A stretch of DNA of 64,000 nt from Nitrobacter sp. 62-23 (GCF_001897285.1 NZ_MKSM01000128.1:27912-91911), one strand, 5' to 3'; shown: positions 17,687-27,673, counted from the first letter of the stretch. Notes: generated by a model not told the origin, from the letters alone. Translations and numbers: made by a program.

Positions 17687-19294
17687 ATGCCGGACACCGA
17701 CGTCGTCATCATCGGCGCAGGCCATAACGGGCTCACCTGCGCGGCCTATCTTGCGATGGCCGGACTGCGGGTCAGGATCGTGGAACGGCGCAAGGTGGTG
17801 GGCGGCGCTGCGGTGACCGAGGAATTTCATCCCGGATTCCGCAATTCGGTCGCGGCTTACACTGTCAGCCTGCTCAATCCGAAGGTCATCGCCGACTTGC
17901 GGCTGCACGACCACGGCCTGCGGATCGTCGAACGCCGCGCCCAGAACTTTTTGCCCGCGCCCGACGGTCGGTACCTCCTCACCGGCGAAGGCCGCACCGC
18001 GGCCTCGGTCGCCCGCCTGAGCCAACGGGACGCGGTCGCGATCGGCGAATTCATGCGCGAACTGGACGAAATCGCCGACGTGATCCGGCAGTTCGTGCTG
18101 CGCGCTCCGCCCAACCTTGTTGAAGGGTTCAGCATCAACACCGCGCATGAGTTCGTCAATGCCGTCGGCACGGCGGGCATCCTGCGCGGCCTGTCGCTGG
18201 AGCAGCAGCGCAACCTGCTCGACCTGTTTGCGCGATCGGCCGGGGACATGCTCGACGAGCGCTTCGAAACCGATCTGGTCAAGGCGCTGTTCGGCTTCGA
18301 CGCCATCGTCGGCAACTATGCGAGCCCCTACGCGGCAGGCTCTGCCTATGTGATGCTGCACCATGCTTTCGGAGAGGTGAACGGCAAGAAGGGGGTCTGG
18401 GGTCACGCAATCGGCGGCATGGGCGCGATCACCCAGGCCATGGCAGCGGCCGCCCGTGCGCATGGCGCCGAGATTGAAACCGGAGTCGGCGTCAGCGAAG
18501 TCGTTGTCGAGCGCGGCCGCGCGGCGGGCGTGATCCTCGACGACGGACGAACGATCCGTGCAAGATATGTCGCGGCAAACGTCAACCCGAAGCTGCTCTA
18601 TACCCGGCTATTGCCCGCCGGCTCCCTGTCTCCCGCCTTCTTCAACCGCATCAAGAACTGGCGCAATGGCTCCGGAACGTTCCGGATGAACGTGGCGCTC
18701 TCCGCCCTGCCCTCGTTCTCCGCGTTGCCGGGCAAGGGCGACCATCTCAGCGCCGGCATCATCATCGCGCCCGGCCTCGGCTACATGGACCGCGCCTGGG
18801 AGGATGCGCGCCGGTTCGGCTGGAGCCGCGAACCGGTAGTGGAGGTTCTGATCCCATCCGTGATCGATGATTCACTCGCCCCGTCCGGCCGCCATGTCGC
18901 GAGCCTGTTCTGCCAGCATGTCGCGCCGCAATTGCCTGACGGCGCGTCCTGGGACGATTGCCGCGACCAGGTCGCCGACCTCATGATCGCAACCGTCGAT
19001 CGCTACGCGCCGGGCTTTGCCGCCAGCGTGATCGGCCGGCAGATCCTGTCACCGCTCGACCTCGAACGCGAATTCGGACTGCTGGGCGGCGACATTTTCC
19101 ACGGCGCGCTGGCGCTGAACCAGTTGTTCTCCGCCCGTCCGATGCTGGGGCACGCCGACTACCGGGGACCGCTGAAGGGTCTCTATCATTGCGGCTCCGG
19201 CGCGCATCCCGGCGGCGGCGTCACCGGCGCGCCCGGCCATAACGCAGCGCGCACGATCCTGCGCGATCACCGGGCGCCGTTCGCTCGCCGGTGA
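17687..19294 (+). CDS. FAD-dependent oxidoreductase, phytoene dehydrogenase-like (PYROXD2 type)
   Basis: A 535-residue flavoprotein with an N-terminal Rossmann dinucleotide-binding motif, VVIIGAGHNGLTCAAYLAMAG, then VERRKVVGGAAVTEEFHPGF, as in CrtI and amine-oxidase-like enzymes. The C-terminal FAD-binding segment is YHCGSGAHPGGGVTGAPGHNAA. Similarity is to the CrtI-like NAD(P)/FAD family related to human PYROXD2, whose bacterial substrate is unknown; no carotenoid genes are nearby, so phytoene is not implied. The ATG at 17687 has a purine-rich GAAGCGGAT site upstream. It lies 38 bases after the L,D-transpeptidase on the same strand. Confidence 0.87.
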   Translation: MPDTDVVIIGAGHNGLTCAAYLAMAGLRVRIVERRKVVGGAAVTEEFHPGFRNSVAAYTVSLLNPKVIADLRLHDHGLRIVERRAQNFLPAPDGRYLLTGEGRTAASVARLSQRDAVAIGEFMRELDEIADVIRQFVLRAPPNLVEGFSINTAHEFVNAVGTAGILRGLSLEQQRNLLDLFARSAGDMLDERFETDLVKALFGFDAIVGNYASPYAAGSAYVMLHHAFGEVNGKKGVWGHAIGGMGAITQAMAAAARAHGAEIETGVGVSEVVVERGRAAGVILDDGRTIRARYVAANVNPKLLYTRLLPAGSLSPAFFNRIKNWRNGSGTFRMNVALSALPSFSALPGKGDHLSAGIIIAPGLGYMDRAWEDARRFGWSREPVVEVLIPSVIDDSLAPSGRHVASLFCQHVAPQLPDGASWDDCRDQVADLMIATVDRYAPGFAASVIGRQILSPLDLEREFGLLGGDIFHGALALNQLFSARPMLGHADYRGPLKGLYHCGSGAHPGGGVTGAPGHNAARTILRDHRAPFARR

Positions 19295-19298
19295 CGGC

Positions 19299-19487
19299 TC
19301 AAGCAACCAACAGTGCGTAAATGAATACCGCCGGCGTCAGCCCGAGCACGATGGCGCTGACAACAAACGCCCATATGATGTCCTCGGCCGCGATCCCGGA
19401 CATTCCTTCCGCCGGTTCGACCTCGCCGATGTTTTGCGATTCCATGACGCCCCCGCGTTCTGCCTGGGAAGCATCGATATCGGTCAA
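19299..19487 (-). CDS. Small membrane protein, unknown
   Basis: A 62-residue candidate with a polar, acidic N-terminus (MTDIDASQAERGG, then MESQNIGEVEPAEG) and one strong C-terminal membrane segment (IIWAFVVSAIVLGLTPAVFIYALLVA). ATG 19445 is an alternative shorter start. It ends four bases from the stop of the convergent FAD oxidoreductase gene. No family recognised; called because of the clean membrane helix and tight gene packing. Confidence 0.5.
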   Translation of the reverse strand: MTDIDASQAERGGVMESQNIGEVEPAEGMSGIAAEDIIWAFVVSAIVLGLTPAVFIYALLVA

Positions 19488-19651
19488 CCTCTAAAAAACT
19501 TCGCCGCGATTTCGCTGTGATTTGGACACAGGAGTTACCGGGGATTAACCCTCGCGGGCACCCGTGCAATTCGCGGCAACTCGTCGCTCCCGTCTGCTGA
19601 CAAGGCCGTCGAAATCCCACGCAAAACTTGATATCAGGCCATGGACAAGTC

Positions 19652-19683
19652 TGTGGATACACCTGTGGAAAAACTGTGGAAAA
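19652..19683 (+). promoter_or_regulatory. Three phased DnaA-box-like nonamers
   Basis: TGTGGATAC (19652-19660), TGTGGAAAA (19664-19672) and TGTGGAAAA (19675-19683), in the same orientation. Each differs by one base from the consensus TGTGGATAA. Start-to-start spacing is 12 and 11 bases, about one helical turn. Whether DnaA binds is not known. Confidence 0.4.
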
Positions 19684-19785
19684 CGATCCCGGAAAGCGTG
19701 CAACGGCCGTTCGGATTTGCTGGAGGACACAGTGATCGTCCGGAGTATTCCGGCATCGGACCGACCAGGAGCAGAACTTTATGAT

Positions 19786-19845
19786 TTTGATTTGACGCGT
19801 TTTCTTCACGCCAAGCGGTATCCACGCCGTTCGAAAACGCTATAA
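19786..19845 (+). repeat. Repeat family R2, diverged half copy
   Basis: GATTTGACGCGTTTTCTTCACGC...CGGTATCCACGCCGTTCGAAAACGCTATAA resembles the second half of the R2 units at 23239-23364 and 33577-33635. The hairpin half of R2 is missing here. Confidence 0.7.
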
Positions 19846-19905
19846 GTTTCGCATTTGCACCAAAGCAAATATTGGGCAAAGGCAGGCAAATAACCGGGGG
19901 TCTAT

Positions 19906-20190
19906 GTGCTGCAAATTCTTGGCCGGGTCTTTCTCACGATCGTTATCCCGATAATCGGAGGTTACCTCGGCACATCATTGAACACCTTCGACATTTACCT
20001 GCTCCTGGCCACGTCATGGTCGTTCTGGGCCTACGCGCAACCGGGGCCCCGGGAGCTTTGGCAAACGGGTGGCTGGGCCGGTGTTCTGAAAGGCTGGCTT
20101 CTGATGGCCATCGCCATTCTCATGGTGGCCGGACCGGCCTATGGCGTCGGCTATCTCATCGCCAGGGCCTGGAGCACGACCGGATCCTGA
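19906..20190 (+). CDS. Small inner-membrane protein, unknown
   Basis: A 94-residue hydrophobic protein starting at GTG 19906 with a GGGGG run about six bases upstream. It has about three membrane segments (VFLTIVIPIIGGYLG, FDIYLLLATSWSFWAYA, GWLLMAIAILMVAGPAYGVGYLIA). No family function recognised. It precedes prmA by 21 bases on the same strand and may be co-transcribed with it. Confidence 0.65.
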   Translation: MLQILGRVFLTIVIPIIGGYLGTSLNTFDIYLLLATSWSFWAYAQPGPRELWQTGGWAGVLKGWLLMAIAILMVAGPAYGVGYLIARAWSTTGS

Positions 20191-20211
20191 ACTCCTGTCC
20201 GTCGGACTTCC

Positions 20212-21108
20212 ATGACCAACACCGTCACGCCGGCGACCAGTCGCGCCACCTTCGCCATCGGCGAGGAGCAGGTCGCGCGGCGGGTGGTCGACCTCCTGAC
20301 CGAGACACTGGACGACGGCGAACTTGCGATCGCCGCATTTGAACACAGCGACGGGCGCTGGGGCGTTTCGATGCACTTCGCCGCCCCGCCCGATGAAGAG
20401 CGAATTCGCGCGCAGATCACATTGGTCGCCGGCGATGCGGTCGCCCAAACCGTCGTCTTCGATACCATCGCCGCCAGGGACTGGGTCGAGGCCAGCCTCG
20501 AAGGACTGGCGCCCGTCCCGGCCGGCCGCTTCGTCGTCCACGGCCGCCATGACCGCGCGCGCGTCCCGCCAAACAAACTCGGCATCGAGATCGAGGCCGC
20601 GCTGGCATTCGGTACCGGTCACCATGGCACGACCCGCGGCTGCCTGCTGCTGCTCGATCAGGTGCTGCGCAGCAAGATGCCGCGGCGGGTTCTCGATCTC
20701 GGCGCCGGCACCGGCGTCCTCGCCATCGCCGCGGCGAAGGCGCTGCGTCGGAAGGTGCTGGCCAGCGACATCGACCCGCGTTCAGCGATCGTGGCGAAAG
20801 AGAACGCCGCGCTGAACGGCGTCGGCGATCTTGTGGAGTCGATCTGCGCGACCGGCTTTTCAGCACCGCTGTTTCGCGCCCGCGCGCCGTTCGATCTGGT
20901 GCTGGCGAATATTCTGGCCAATCCGCTGCGGCAGATGGCGCCGGTTATGGCAACCCACCTTGCGTCCGAGGCCATGGTGATTTTGTCGGGGCTGCTGCCG
21001 CATCAGACCCGCGGCGTGATCGCGGCCTATCGCGCGCAGGGGCTCGTTCTGATCCGGCAGATGCGGATCGACGGATGGTGCAGCCTGCTGATGCAGAATA
21101 GAAGGTAA
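20212..21108 (+). CDS. prmA: Ribosomal protein L11 methyltransferase
   Basis: SAM-dependent methylation of lysines and the N-terminus of ribosomal protein L11. The 298 residues agree with the family. The N-terminal substrate-recognition domain (about 1-115) is followed by a class I methyltransferase domain with the PrmA signature AFGTGHHGTTRGCL, SAM motif I VLDLGAGTGVLAIAAAK, an acidic ASDIDP at motif II and DLVLANILANPL (catalytic-loop N..NP region). The start ATG is well placed after the upstream small gene. In many alphaproteobacteria prmA neighbours a pepP-type aminopeptidase gene, as it does here. Confidence 0.95.
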   Translation: MTNTVTPATSRATFAIGEEQVARRVVDLLTETLDDGELAIAAFEHSDGRWGVSMHFAAPPDEERIRAQITLVAGDAVAQTVVFDTIAARDWVEASLEGLAPVPAGRFVVHGRHDRARVPPNKLGIEIEAALAFGTGHHGTTRGCLLLLDQVLRSKMPRRVLDLGAGTGVLAIAAAKALRRKVLASDIDPRSAIVAKENAALNGVGDLVESICATGFSAPLFRARAPFDLVLANILANPLRQMAPVMATHLASEAMVILSGLLPHQTRGVIAAYRAQGLVLIRQMRIDGWCSLLMQNRR

Positions 21109-21165
21109 CGCTTGCCCTGCTCCGCCGTTGCGGCCGCCATCCCGGAATTCTAGAATACTCGCGTA

Positions 21166-22989
21166 ATGTTCGAAGCCCACTTTCAGACCTTCGAGGACCT
21201 AGAGGGCGGCGTCGCGCTCACCGCCCGCCTCGCCGCGTTTCGCGAGGAGCTGCACCGGCGGCAATTGACCGGCTTCGTCATCCCGCGCGCCGACCAGCAG
21301 CAGAACGAATATGTCGCGCCCTCCGAGGAGCGGCTGGCATGGCTCACCGGCTTCACCGGATCGGCCGGCCTCGCCGTCGTGCTCGCGAAGGAAGCCGCGG
21401 TGTTCGTCGATGGCCGCTACACGTTGCAGGCGGCGCAACAGGTGGATACCCACGCCTGGGCCATCGTCTCACTGGTCGATCCGCCTCCCGAAAACTGGCT
21501 GGCGGAGCATCTCAGCGCCGGCGACCGGCTCGGATACGATCCCTGGCTGCATACGTCCGCGGCGGCGGAGCGCCTGGCAAAGGCTTGCGCGAAGGCCGGC
21601 GCCGACCTGATACCCGTCGAGACCAACCCTGTCGACAGCATCTGGACCGATCGGCCCGCGCCGCCGCTTGGCCCGGTCACGATCCACAAGGCGGCGTTCG
21701 CGGGCGAAACCGAGGCCGACAAGCTGACGCGCATCCGCGCCGAGATGACCAAGCTCGGCGTCGATGCGCTGGTGCTGTCGGATTCACATGCGGTGGCCTG
21801 GACCTTCAACATCCGCGGCGCCGACGTCTCGCACACCCCCCTGCCCTTGTCCTATGCGCTGGTGCCCAAGGACGGCCGCCCTGTCGTGTTCATCGATTCC
21901 CGTAAACTCTCCAACGTCAGCCGCGATCATCTGGAGCGCGAAGCCGACGTCCGCGAGCCGGATGCGTTGACCGAGGCGCTGGCCGCAACGGCCAGATCCG
22001 GCGCGGCCATCGGGCTCGACAATGCCACCGCCGCCGACGCGTTGAACCGCCTGATCACGGCCGCCGGCGGCAAACCGGTACGCGGCAACGATCCGGTCGC
22101 GCTGCTGAAGGCGGTGAAGAACCCGACCGAAATCGCGGGCGCGCGCAGCGCGCATCAGCGCGACGCCGTGGCGCTGGCGCGGTTTCTCGCCTGGATCGAC
22201 CGCGAGGCGCCGAAGGGCACGCTGACCGAGATCGACGTGGTCGAGGCGCTGGAGACCTTTCGCCGCGACACCGGTGCGCTGAAGGACGTTTCTTTCCCCA
22301 CCATCTCGGGCACCGGACCGAACGGCGCCATCGTGCATTATCGCGTCACCCGCAAGAGCAACCGCCGCATCGCGCCCGGCGACCTGCTGCTGATCGATTC
22401 CGGCGCGCAGTACGAGGACGGCACCACCGACGTCACCCGCACCGTCGCGATCGGCCAACCGACCGACGAGATGCGCGACCGCTTCACCCGCGTGCTGCGC
22501 GGCCACATCGCCATTGCGCGTGCGGTGTTTCCCGACGGCGCCACCGGCGCGCAGCTCGACACGCTGGCGCGGCAGTTCCTATGGCAGGCGGGCGTCGATT
22601 TCGAGCACGGCACAGGCCACGGCGTCGGCAGCTATCTGTCAGTGCATGAAGGCCCGGCGCGGATTTCGAAGCTCGGCACCACGCCCTTGAAGCGCGGCAT
22701 GATCCTGTCCAACGAGCCGGGCTATTATAAACGTGACGCATTCGGCATCCGGATCGAAAATCTGGTGCTGGTCGCGGCCGTCGAGATACCGGGTGCCGAG
22801 AAAGCCATGAACGGCTTCGAGACCCTGACGCTGGCGCCGATCGACCGCCGCCTGATCGACCGCAGCCTCAGCACCGATGAGGTGCGCTGGCTCAACGACT
22901 ATCACGCCCGCGTCCGCCGCGAGGTGCGCCCGCACCTCGATGAGGCCACAAAGGTCTGGCTCGACGCGGCGACCGAACCGCTGGCATAG
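21166..22989 (+). CDS. pepP: Aminopeptidase P family metallopeptidase (M24B)
   Basis: Cleaves N-terminal residues that precede proline. At 607 residues it is the three-domain long form (two creatinase-like N-terminal domains and a pita-bread catalytic domain) like eukaryotic XPNPEP1 and rhizobial homologues. Metal ligands visible are the two aspartates in LIDSGAQYEDGTTDVTRT (near residues 408-425), the histidine in FEHGTGHGVGSYLSVHE, and glutamates in SNEPGYY and RIENLVLV. The ATG at 21166 begins MFEAHFQTFEDLEGG. It follows prmA by 57 bases and may be read from the same transcript. Confidence 0.93.
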   Translation: MFEAHFQTFEDLEGGVALTARLAAFREELHRRQLTGFVIPRADQQQNEYVAPSEERLAWLTGFTGSAGLAVVLAKEAAVFVDGRYTLQAAQQVDTHAWAIVSLVDPPPENWLAEHLSAGDRLGYDPWLHTSAAAERLAKACAKAGADLIPVETNPVDSIWTDRPAPPLGPVTIHKAAFAGETEADKLTRIRAEMTKLGVDALVLSDSHAVAWTFNIRGADVSHTPLPLSYALVPKDGRPVVFIDSRKLSNVSRDHLEREADVREPDALTEALAATARSGAAIGLDNATAADALNRLITAAGGKPVRGNDPVALLKAVKNPTEIAGARSAHQRDAVALARFLAWIDREAPKGTLTEIDVVEALETFRRDTGALKDVSFPTISGTGPNGAIVHYRVTRKSNRRIAPGDLLLIDSGAQYEDGTTDVTRTVAIGQPTDEMRDRFTRVLRGHIAIARAVFPDGATGAQLDTLARQFLWQAGVDFEHGTGHGVGSYLSVHEGPARISKLGTTPLKRGMILSNEPGYYKRDAFGIRIENLVLVAAVEIPGAEKAMNGFETLTLAPIDRRLIDRSLSTDEVRWLNDYHARVRREVRPHLDEATKVWLDAATEPLA

Positions 22990-23479
22990 CGCGCGCGAGG
23001 GCTGCCTCGTTCATGTCACGAAAACTCGCGTGGCACCATTCGCGCAAGACACAATCCGGCAAGGACCCGGAAACGAGTTCCGGGCGGCCAACCATGTCCC
23101 GTCTCGTGGGGAATGGCGGCGTAACAAAAAGCCCCGTCATCGCTGACGAGGCTCCTGAGCGTCCGTTTCAGTACATCCGTGAAACGAAGCATGAGACCTG
23201 GAGTCTTTCACCGTTTCATGGAAACAGTGAAAGACTTCAGGCTCTTGATTTGACGCGTTTTCTTCACGCGAACCGGTATCCACTTCGCTCGAAAACGCTA
23301 TAGGCTCTTGATTTGACGCGTTTTCTTCACGTGAACCGGCATCCACTTCGCTCGAAAACGCTATAGGGTGCTTCACACCTTGACGGAAGCATCTCGATTG
23401 TCCGTCATTGCCGGGCTTGGCCCGGCGATCCATCAATCTTCAAGACAGGATGGATGCACGGTCGAGCCCTCATCCCGCT
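22990..23479. other. Gene-free stretch filled with short repeats
   Basis: Contains an R2 unit and its tandem half copy (23201-23364) and a palindrome at about 23405-23432 (TTGCCGGGCTTGGCCCGGC) of a type widespread in Bradyrhizobium relatives. Another palindrome, GTTTCA...TGAAAC, lies at 23164-23185. No gene found. Confidence 0.55.
23201..23364 (+). repeat. Repeat family R2: full unit plus tandem half unit
   Basis: A perfect-looking hairpin, GTCTTTCACCGTTTC/GAAACAGTGAAAGAC (23202-23236, one mismatch), is followed by a 63-bp unit (23239-23301) that is directly repeated once (23302-23364) with a few substitutions. Another full unit is at 33537-33635. Confidence 0.85.
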
Positions 23480-23689
23480 TTATGCGAGGGAAAGGTTTTC
23501 CGCGCTGACCTTGCCGCGCATCTTGTCGGTCTTGGCCTCGAAGTTGACCTTCTGGCCCTCATTGAGGCCGCTGAGGCCCGCGCGCTCCACCGCACTGATG
23601 TGCACGAACACGTCATTGCCGCCGTCGTTCGGCTGGATAAAGCCGAAACCCTTCTGGCCATTAAACCACTTCACTGTCCCTGTCGTCAT
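23480..23689 (-). CDS. Cold-shock domain protein (CspA family)
   Basis: A 69-residue single-stranded nucleic-acid-binding OB-fold protein, likely an RNA chaperone. RNP1 is KGFGFIQ and RNP2 is VFVHIS; the N-terminus [17 protein letters not shown] is typical. I chose ATG 23689 to match family length; an upstream in-frame ATG at 23755 would add a 22-residue unconserved tail. The roughly 230-bp 5' region up to the divergent neighbour could include a structured leader, as is common for csp genes, but none was established here. Confidence 0.95.
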   Translation of the reverse strand: MTTGTVKWFNGQKGFGFIQPNDGGNDVFVHISAVERAGLSGLNEGQKVNFEAKTDKMRGKVSAENLSLA

Positions 23690-23921
23690 CGGAGTCGTCC
23701 TTGTTCCAAAGCGCGCACATGCGCGTTCTCGCGCAGGATTGCGCAAGCCATCCAATCTCAGCGATGTCTTTGGAAAGGAGCCTTCGGTCTTTGAAAGACC
23801 CGCGGCGCTCTAACAAAACCAATGCCGGCAATCGAATACCCTTAACTATAGCATTTCTCGGCTGAAAAGGCAAATCCCGGCCTGCTCTGGCATTTTGGCG
23901 GATCATGACTATATCGGTTCC

Positions 23922-24206
23922 ATGACCAAGTCTCCGCCAAGCCCGGCACAACAGGCACGCAGCGAACGCATGCGCACGGCCGCCATCGAGGGCGCGAAGG
24001 CGCGCGCCGATATCGAAGCCCGCGACATCGCCGTCCGCAAGAACATGGAACGCCTGCGCGCGCTGCGGCTCGCAAAGGAAGCCGAAGAGGCCGCGCAGCC
24101 CAAGCCGGTAAAAGCACCGGCCCGGGGCAAGAAGGCAGCGCCCAAGCAAACCGCCAAGCTGTCGGATTTTCTCGCGGCACAAAAGAGCAACGGCCGGACG
24201 ACGTGA
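23922..24206 (+). CDS. Small basic, Ala/Lys-rich protein, unknown
   Basis: A 94-residue protein starting MTKSPPSPAQQARSERM. It is predicted to be largely helical, with an alternating Arg/Ala/Glu stretch (residues 10-65) and a Lys/Pro/Ala tail before KLSDFLAAQKSNG. ATG 23895 would add nine residues. The composition suggests a nucleic-acid- or ribosome-associated protein, but that is a guess and no family is recognised. Convergent with ahcY. Confidence 0.65.
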   Translation: MTKSPPSPAQQARSERMRTAAIEGAKARADIEARDIAVRKNMERLRALRLAKEAEEAAQPKPVKAPARGKKAAPKQTAKLSDFLAAQKSNGRTT

Positions 24207-24357
24207 GGCTGAACGACGTGAGGCTGATTGCGTGACCGCCGAGCGCCAGTGATTGACAAGGCGCGCACTGCTCCGGATCGCTCCGGGGCTTCCGTGTTTT
24301 CTTTCTCGCCATTCCCGATGCGCGCTTGCGCATCTATGGGTATCGACACGCGACTAT

Positions 24358-24421
24358 TCCGGAATCCAGTTATCGCGCGAAGCTGGATTCCGGATCAGCC
24401 TGCCATGCAAGCCGATCCGGA
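24358..24421. terminator. Adjacent hairpins between convergent genes
   Basis: CCGGAATCCAG...CTGGATTCCGG (24359-24393) and an overlapping CCGGATC...GATCCGG (about 24390-24420) lie between the ends of a plus-strand gene and ahcY. They may act as a bidirectional terminator or be a repeat element. No T-run is present, so terminator function is uncertain. Confidence 0.4.
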
Positions 24422-24440
24422 ATGACAGATAATTGGCCGC

Positions 24441-25901
24441 TCAATAGCGGTAATGATCGCTCTTGAACGGGCCTTCGACCTTGACGCCGATGTAGTCGGC
24501 CTGGTCCTTGCGCAATTCGGTGAGCTTGACGCCGATCTTGTTCAGATGCAGCCGCGCCACCTTCTCGTCGAGCGACTTCGGCAGCACGTAGACTTCGCGC
24601 TTGTATTTGCCGTCCTTGTTGTTGGCGAACAGTTCGATCTGCGCCAGGGTCTGGTTGGTGAACGACGCCGACATGACGAACGACGGATGCCCCATCGCGT
24701 TGCCGAGGTTCACGAGGCGGCCTTCCGAGAGCAGGATCATACGCTTGCCATCTGGAAAGGTGATCTCGTCCACCTGCGGCTTGATGTTATCCCACTTCAA
24801 ATTCTTCAGCGCGCCGACCTGAATTTCGTTATCGAAATGCCCGATATTGCAAACGATGGCGCGATCCTTCATCGCACGCATATGCTCAACGGTGATGATG
24901 TCCTTGTTGCCGGTGGCGGTGACGAAGATGTCGGCGCGGGGTGCTGCGTCCTCCATGGTCACGACCTCATAGCCCTCCATCGCCGCCTGCAACGCGCAGA
25001 TCGGGTCGATTTCCGACACCATGACGCGGCAGCCGGCCTGTCGCAATGATGCAGCCGAGCCCTTGCCGACATCGCCGAAGCCCGCGACCATGGCGACCTT
25101 GCCGCTCATCATCACATCGGTGCCGCGGCGGATGCCGTCGACCAGCGACTCGCGGCAACCGTAGAGATTGTCGAACTTCGACTTGGTGACGCTGTCGTTG
25201 ACGTTGATCGCGGGCCACAGCAGCGTGCCGGCCTTCTGCATCTCGTAGAGACGATGCACGCCGGTGGTGGTCTCCTCCGAAACGCCCTTGATGGATTTGG
25301 CGACTTCGCCGAACCAGCCTTTCGGCTTCTCTTTCAAGAGGCGCTTGATCAGCGCGAACAGCACCTCCTCTTCTTCCGCGCCGGGCTTATCCAAAAATGC
25401 CACGTCGCCCTTCTCGGCGCGCACGCCGAGGTGGATCAGCAGCGTCGCGTCGCCGCCATCGTCGAGGATCATGTTGGGATGCAGGCTTTCACCAGACTTC
25501 GCGCCGTGCCAGTCGAACAGTTTTGCAGTGTAGTCCCAGTATTCGGTCAGGGTCTCGCCCTTGACGGCGAACACCGGAATGCCGGCTGCCGCGATCGCGG
25601 CGGCGGCGTGATCCTGCGTCGAATAGATGTTGCAGGAGACCCAGCGGATGTCTGCGCCGAGCGCCTTCAGCGTTTCGATCAGCACCGCGGTCTGGATCGT
25701 CATGTGCAGGGAGCCTGCGATGCGCGCGCCCTTCAAGGGTTGCCTGGGGCCGTATTCCTCGCGCGTCGCCATCAGTCCGGGCATCTCGGTCTCGGCGAGC
25801 GAGATTTCCTTGCGGCCGAAATCGGCAAGGCCGATGTCCCTGACGATGTAATCGGTGAAGCCGGCGGACGTCTTGGCGGTGGCGGTAGCGGATTGGGTCA
25901 T
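24441..25901 (-). CDS. ahcY: Adenosylhomocysteinase (SAH hydrolase)
   Basis: Reversible NAD-dependent hydrolysis of S-adenosylhomocysteine to adenosine and homocysteine, removing the inhibitory product of SAM methyltransferases. 486 residues, including the roughly 40-residue insertion typical of many bacterial forms ([16 protein letters not shown] region). Conserved blocks are [16 protein letters not shown], the NAD-binding [26 protein letters not shown] and the C-terminal [10 protein letters not shown] with the active-site-capping Lys and Tyr. It lies downstream of metK on the same strand with an R3 repeat between them, so the two methyl-cycle genes may share transcripts. Confidence 0.97.
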   Translation of the reverse strand: MTQSATATAKTSAGFTDYIVRDIGLADFGRKEISLAETEMPGLMATREEYGPRQPLKGARIAGSLHMTIQTAVLIETLKALGADIRWVSCNIYSTQDHAAAAIAAAGIPVFAVKGETLTEYWDYTAKLFDWHGAKSGESLHPNMILDDGGDATLLIHLGVRAEKGDVAFLDKPGAEEEEVLFALIKRLLKEKPKGWFGEVAKSIKGVSEETTTGVHRLYEMQKAGTLLWPAINVNDSVTKSKFDNLYGCRESLVDGIRRGTDVMMSGKVAMVAGFGDVGKGSAASLRQAGCRVMVSEIDPICALQAAMEGYEVVTMEDAAPRADIFVTATGNKDIITVEHMRAMKDRAIVCNIGHFDNEIQVGALKNLKWDNIKPQVDEITFPDGKRMILLSEGRLVNLGNAMGHPSFVMSASFTNQTLAQIELFANNKDGKYKREVYVLPKSLDEKVARLHLNKIGVKLTELRKDQADYIGVKVEGPFKSDHYRY

Positions 25902-25952
25902 GGCACTCTCTGATATCGCACGGGATTAGCAAAAGTAGCGCCCATTGCTGCG

Positions 25953-26090
25953 CCCTCTCCCCTTGCGGGAGAGGGCATCGTCAGCGGCACTACAAACTCA
26001 ACTCGGTGAGAGGGTTCTTCATCTCTCTCGGATCAACCCCTCACCCGCCCTCGCTTTGCTCGGGCAACCCTCTCCCGCGAGGGGAGAGGG
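25953..26090. repeat. Palindromic repeat family R3, intergenic copy (metK-ahcY)
   Basis: A 138-bp element with the same 23-base terminal inverted repeats as the copy inside uvrD (25953-25975 and 26068-26090, one mismatch between the ends). The right end lies six bases from the metK stop. It could affect metK-ahcY mRNA processing, which is inference. Confidence 0.88.
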
Positions 26091-26095
26091 AAATA

Positions 26096-27292
<1,197 letters not shown>

Positions 27293-27308
27293 CAATCGTC
27301 CCTTCATC

Positions 27309-27325
27309 CGCCAGAGGTGGCGGTC
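27309..27325 (-). promoter_or_regulatory. GC-rich hairpin in the metK leader
   Basis: On the metK strand CCGCCA-CCTC-TGGCGG forms a six-base-pair stem directly before the ribosome site. It could influence translation initiation. I could not match it to a known SAM riboswitch class. Confidence 0.3.
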
Positions 27326-27342
27326 CTTTCGTGCTGTTGACC

Positions 27343-27418
27343 TGGTGTGGTGGCTCTGACATTCGCTTCAGTATTGCCGCGAGTCCGACAAGCGAATGTC
27401 AGAGCCAAAACCACACCA
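27343..27418. repeat. Hairpin element A (upstream of metK)
   Basis: Inverted repeat with arms of 26 and 29 bases (27343-27368 and 27390-27418): TGGTGTGG...GGCTCTGACATTCGCTT pairs with its complement, interrupted by a small bulge. The loop is about 21 bases. Confidence 0.85.
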
Positions 27419-27437
27419 GAATATTTTATTTTGCTAA

Positions 27438-27505
27438 TGTTCCCATGGTTCTAACATTCGCATAACAACTCGCTGCGAAGTGATGCGAATGTTCGAACCG
27501 GAACA
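27438..27505. repeat. Hairpin element B
   Basis: Arms TGTTCC..GGTTCTAACATTCGCAT and ATGCGAATGTTCGAACC..GGAACA, imperfectly complementary. The loop contains CTCGCTGCGAAGTG, resembling the loop of element D. The arm core ACATTCGC is shared with element A. Confidence 0.82.
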
Positions 27506-27581
27506 CTAGTACCCGCTTTCCGAAGTTCGTGAGACATCGCAACACCCCCCTTGACGAACTTCGGAAAGCAAGGGGTACTAG
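27506..27581. repeat. Hairpin element C
   Basis: Bounded by CTAGTACCC and GGGGTACTAG; inner arms GCTTTCCGAAGTTCGT and ACGAACTTCGGAAAGC are almost fully complementary. The loop is GAGACATCGCAACACCCCCC-like. It abuts element B directly. Confidence 0.85.
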
Positions 27582-27594
27582 TAACTTTATGATT

Positions 27595-27673
27595 CTAGTA
27601 CCGCTTTCGATTTGAAATTCCCGAAGATGAACCCGCTGCAAGTGGTGCAGGAATTTCAAATCGGCGGTACTAG
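27595..27673. repeat. Hairpin element D
   Basis: Bounded by CTAGTACCGC and GCGGTACTAG; inner arms GATTTGAAATTCC and GGAATTTCAAATC. The loop includes CCGCTGCAAGTGGTGC, similar to that of element B. It ends three bases before the stop codon of the neighbouring methyltransferase gene, so it would lie just after that gene's stop in mRNA. Confidence 0.85.

Larger units (their letters stand above)
19488..19905. other. Gene-free stretch with DnaA-box-like cluster and a repeat
   Basis: No convincing gene. It holds three DnaA-box-like nonamers at 19652-19683 and a partial R2 repeat at about 19786-19845, both described separately. The rest shows nothing recognisable. Confidence 0.5.

Noticed and set aside
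25902-25952. Possible SAH riboswitch upstream of ahcY
   Set aside because: The short leader before the R3 repeat has no recognisable SAH-riboswitch core.
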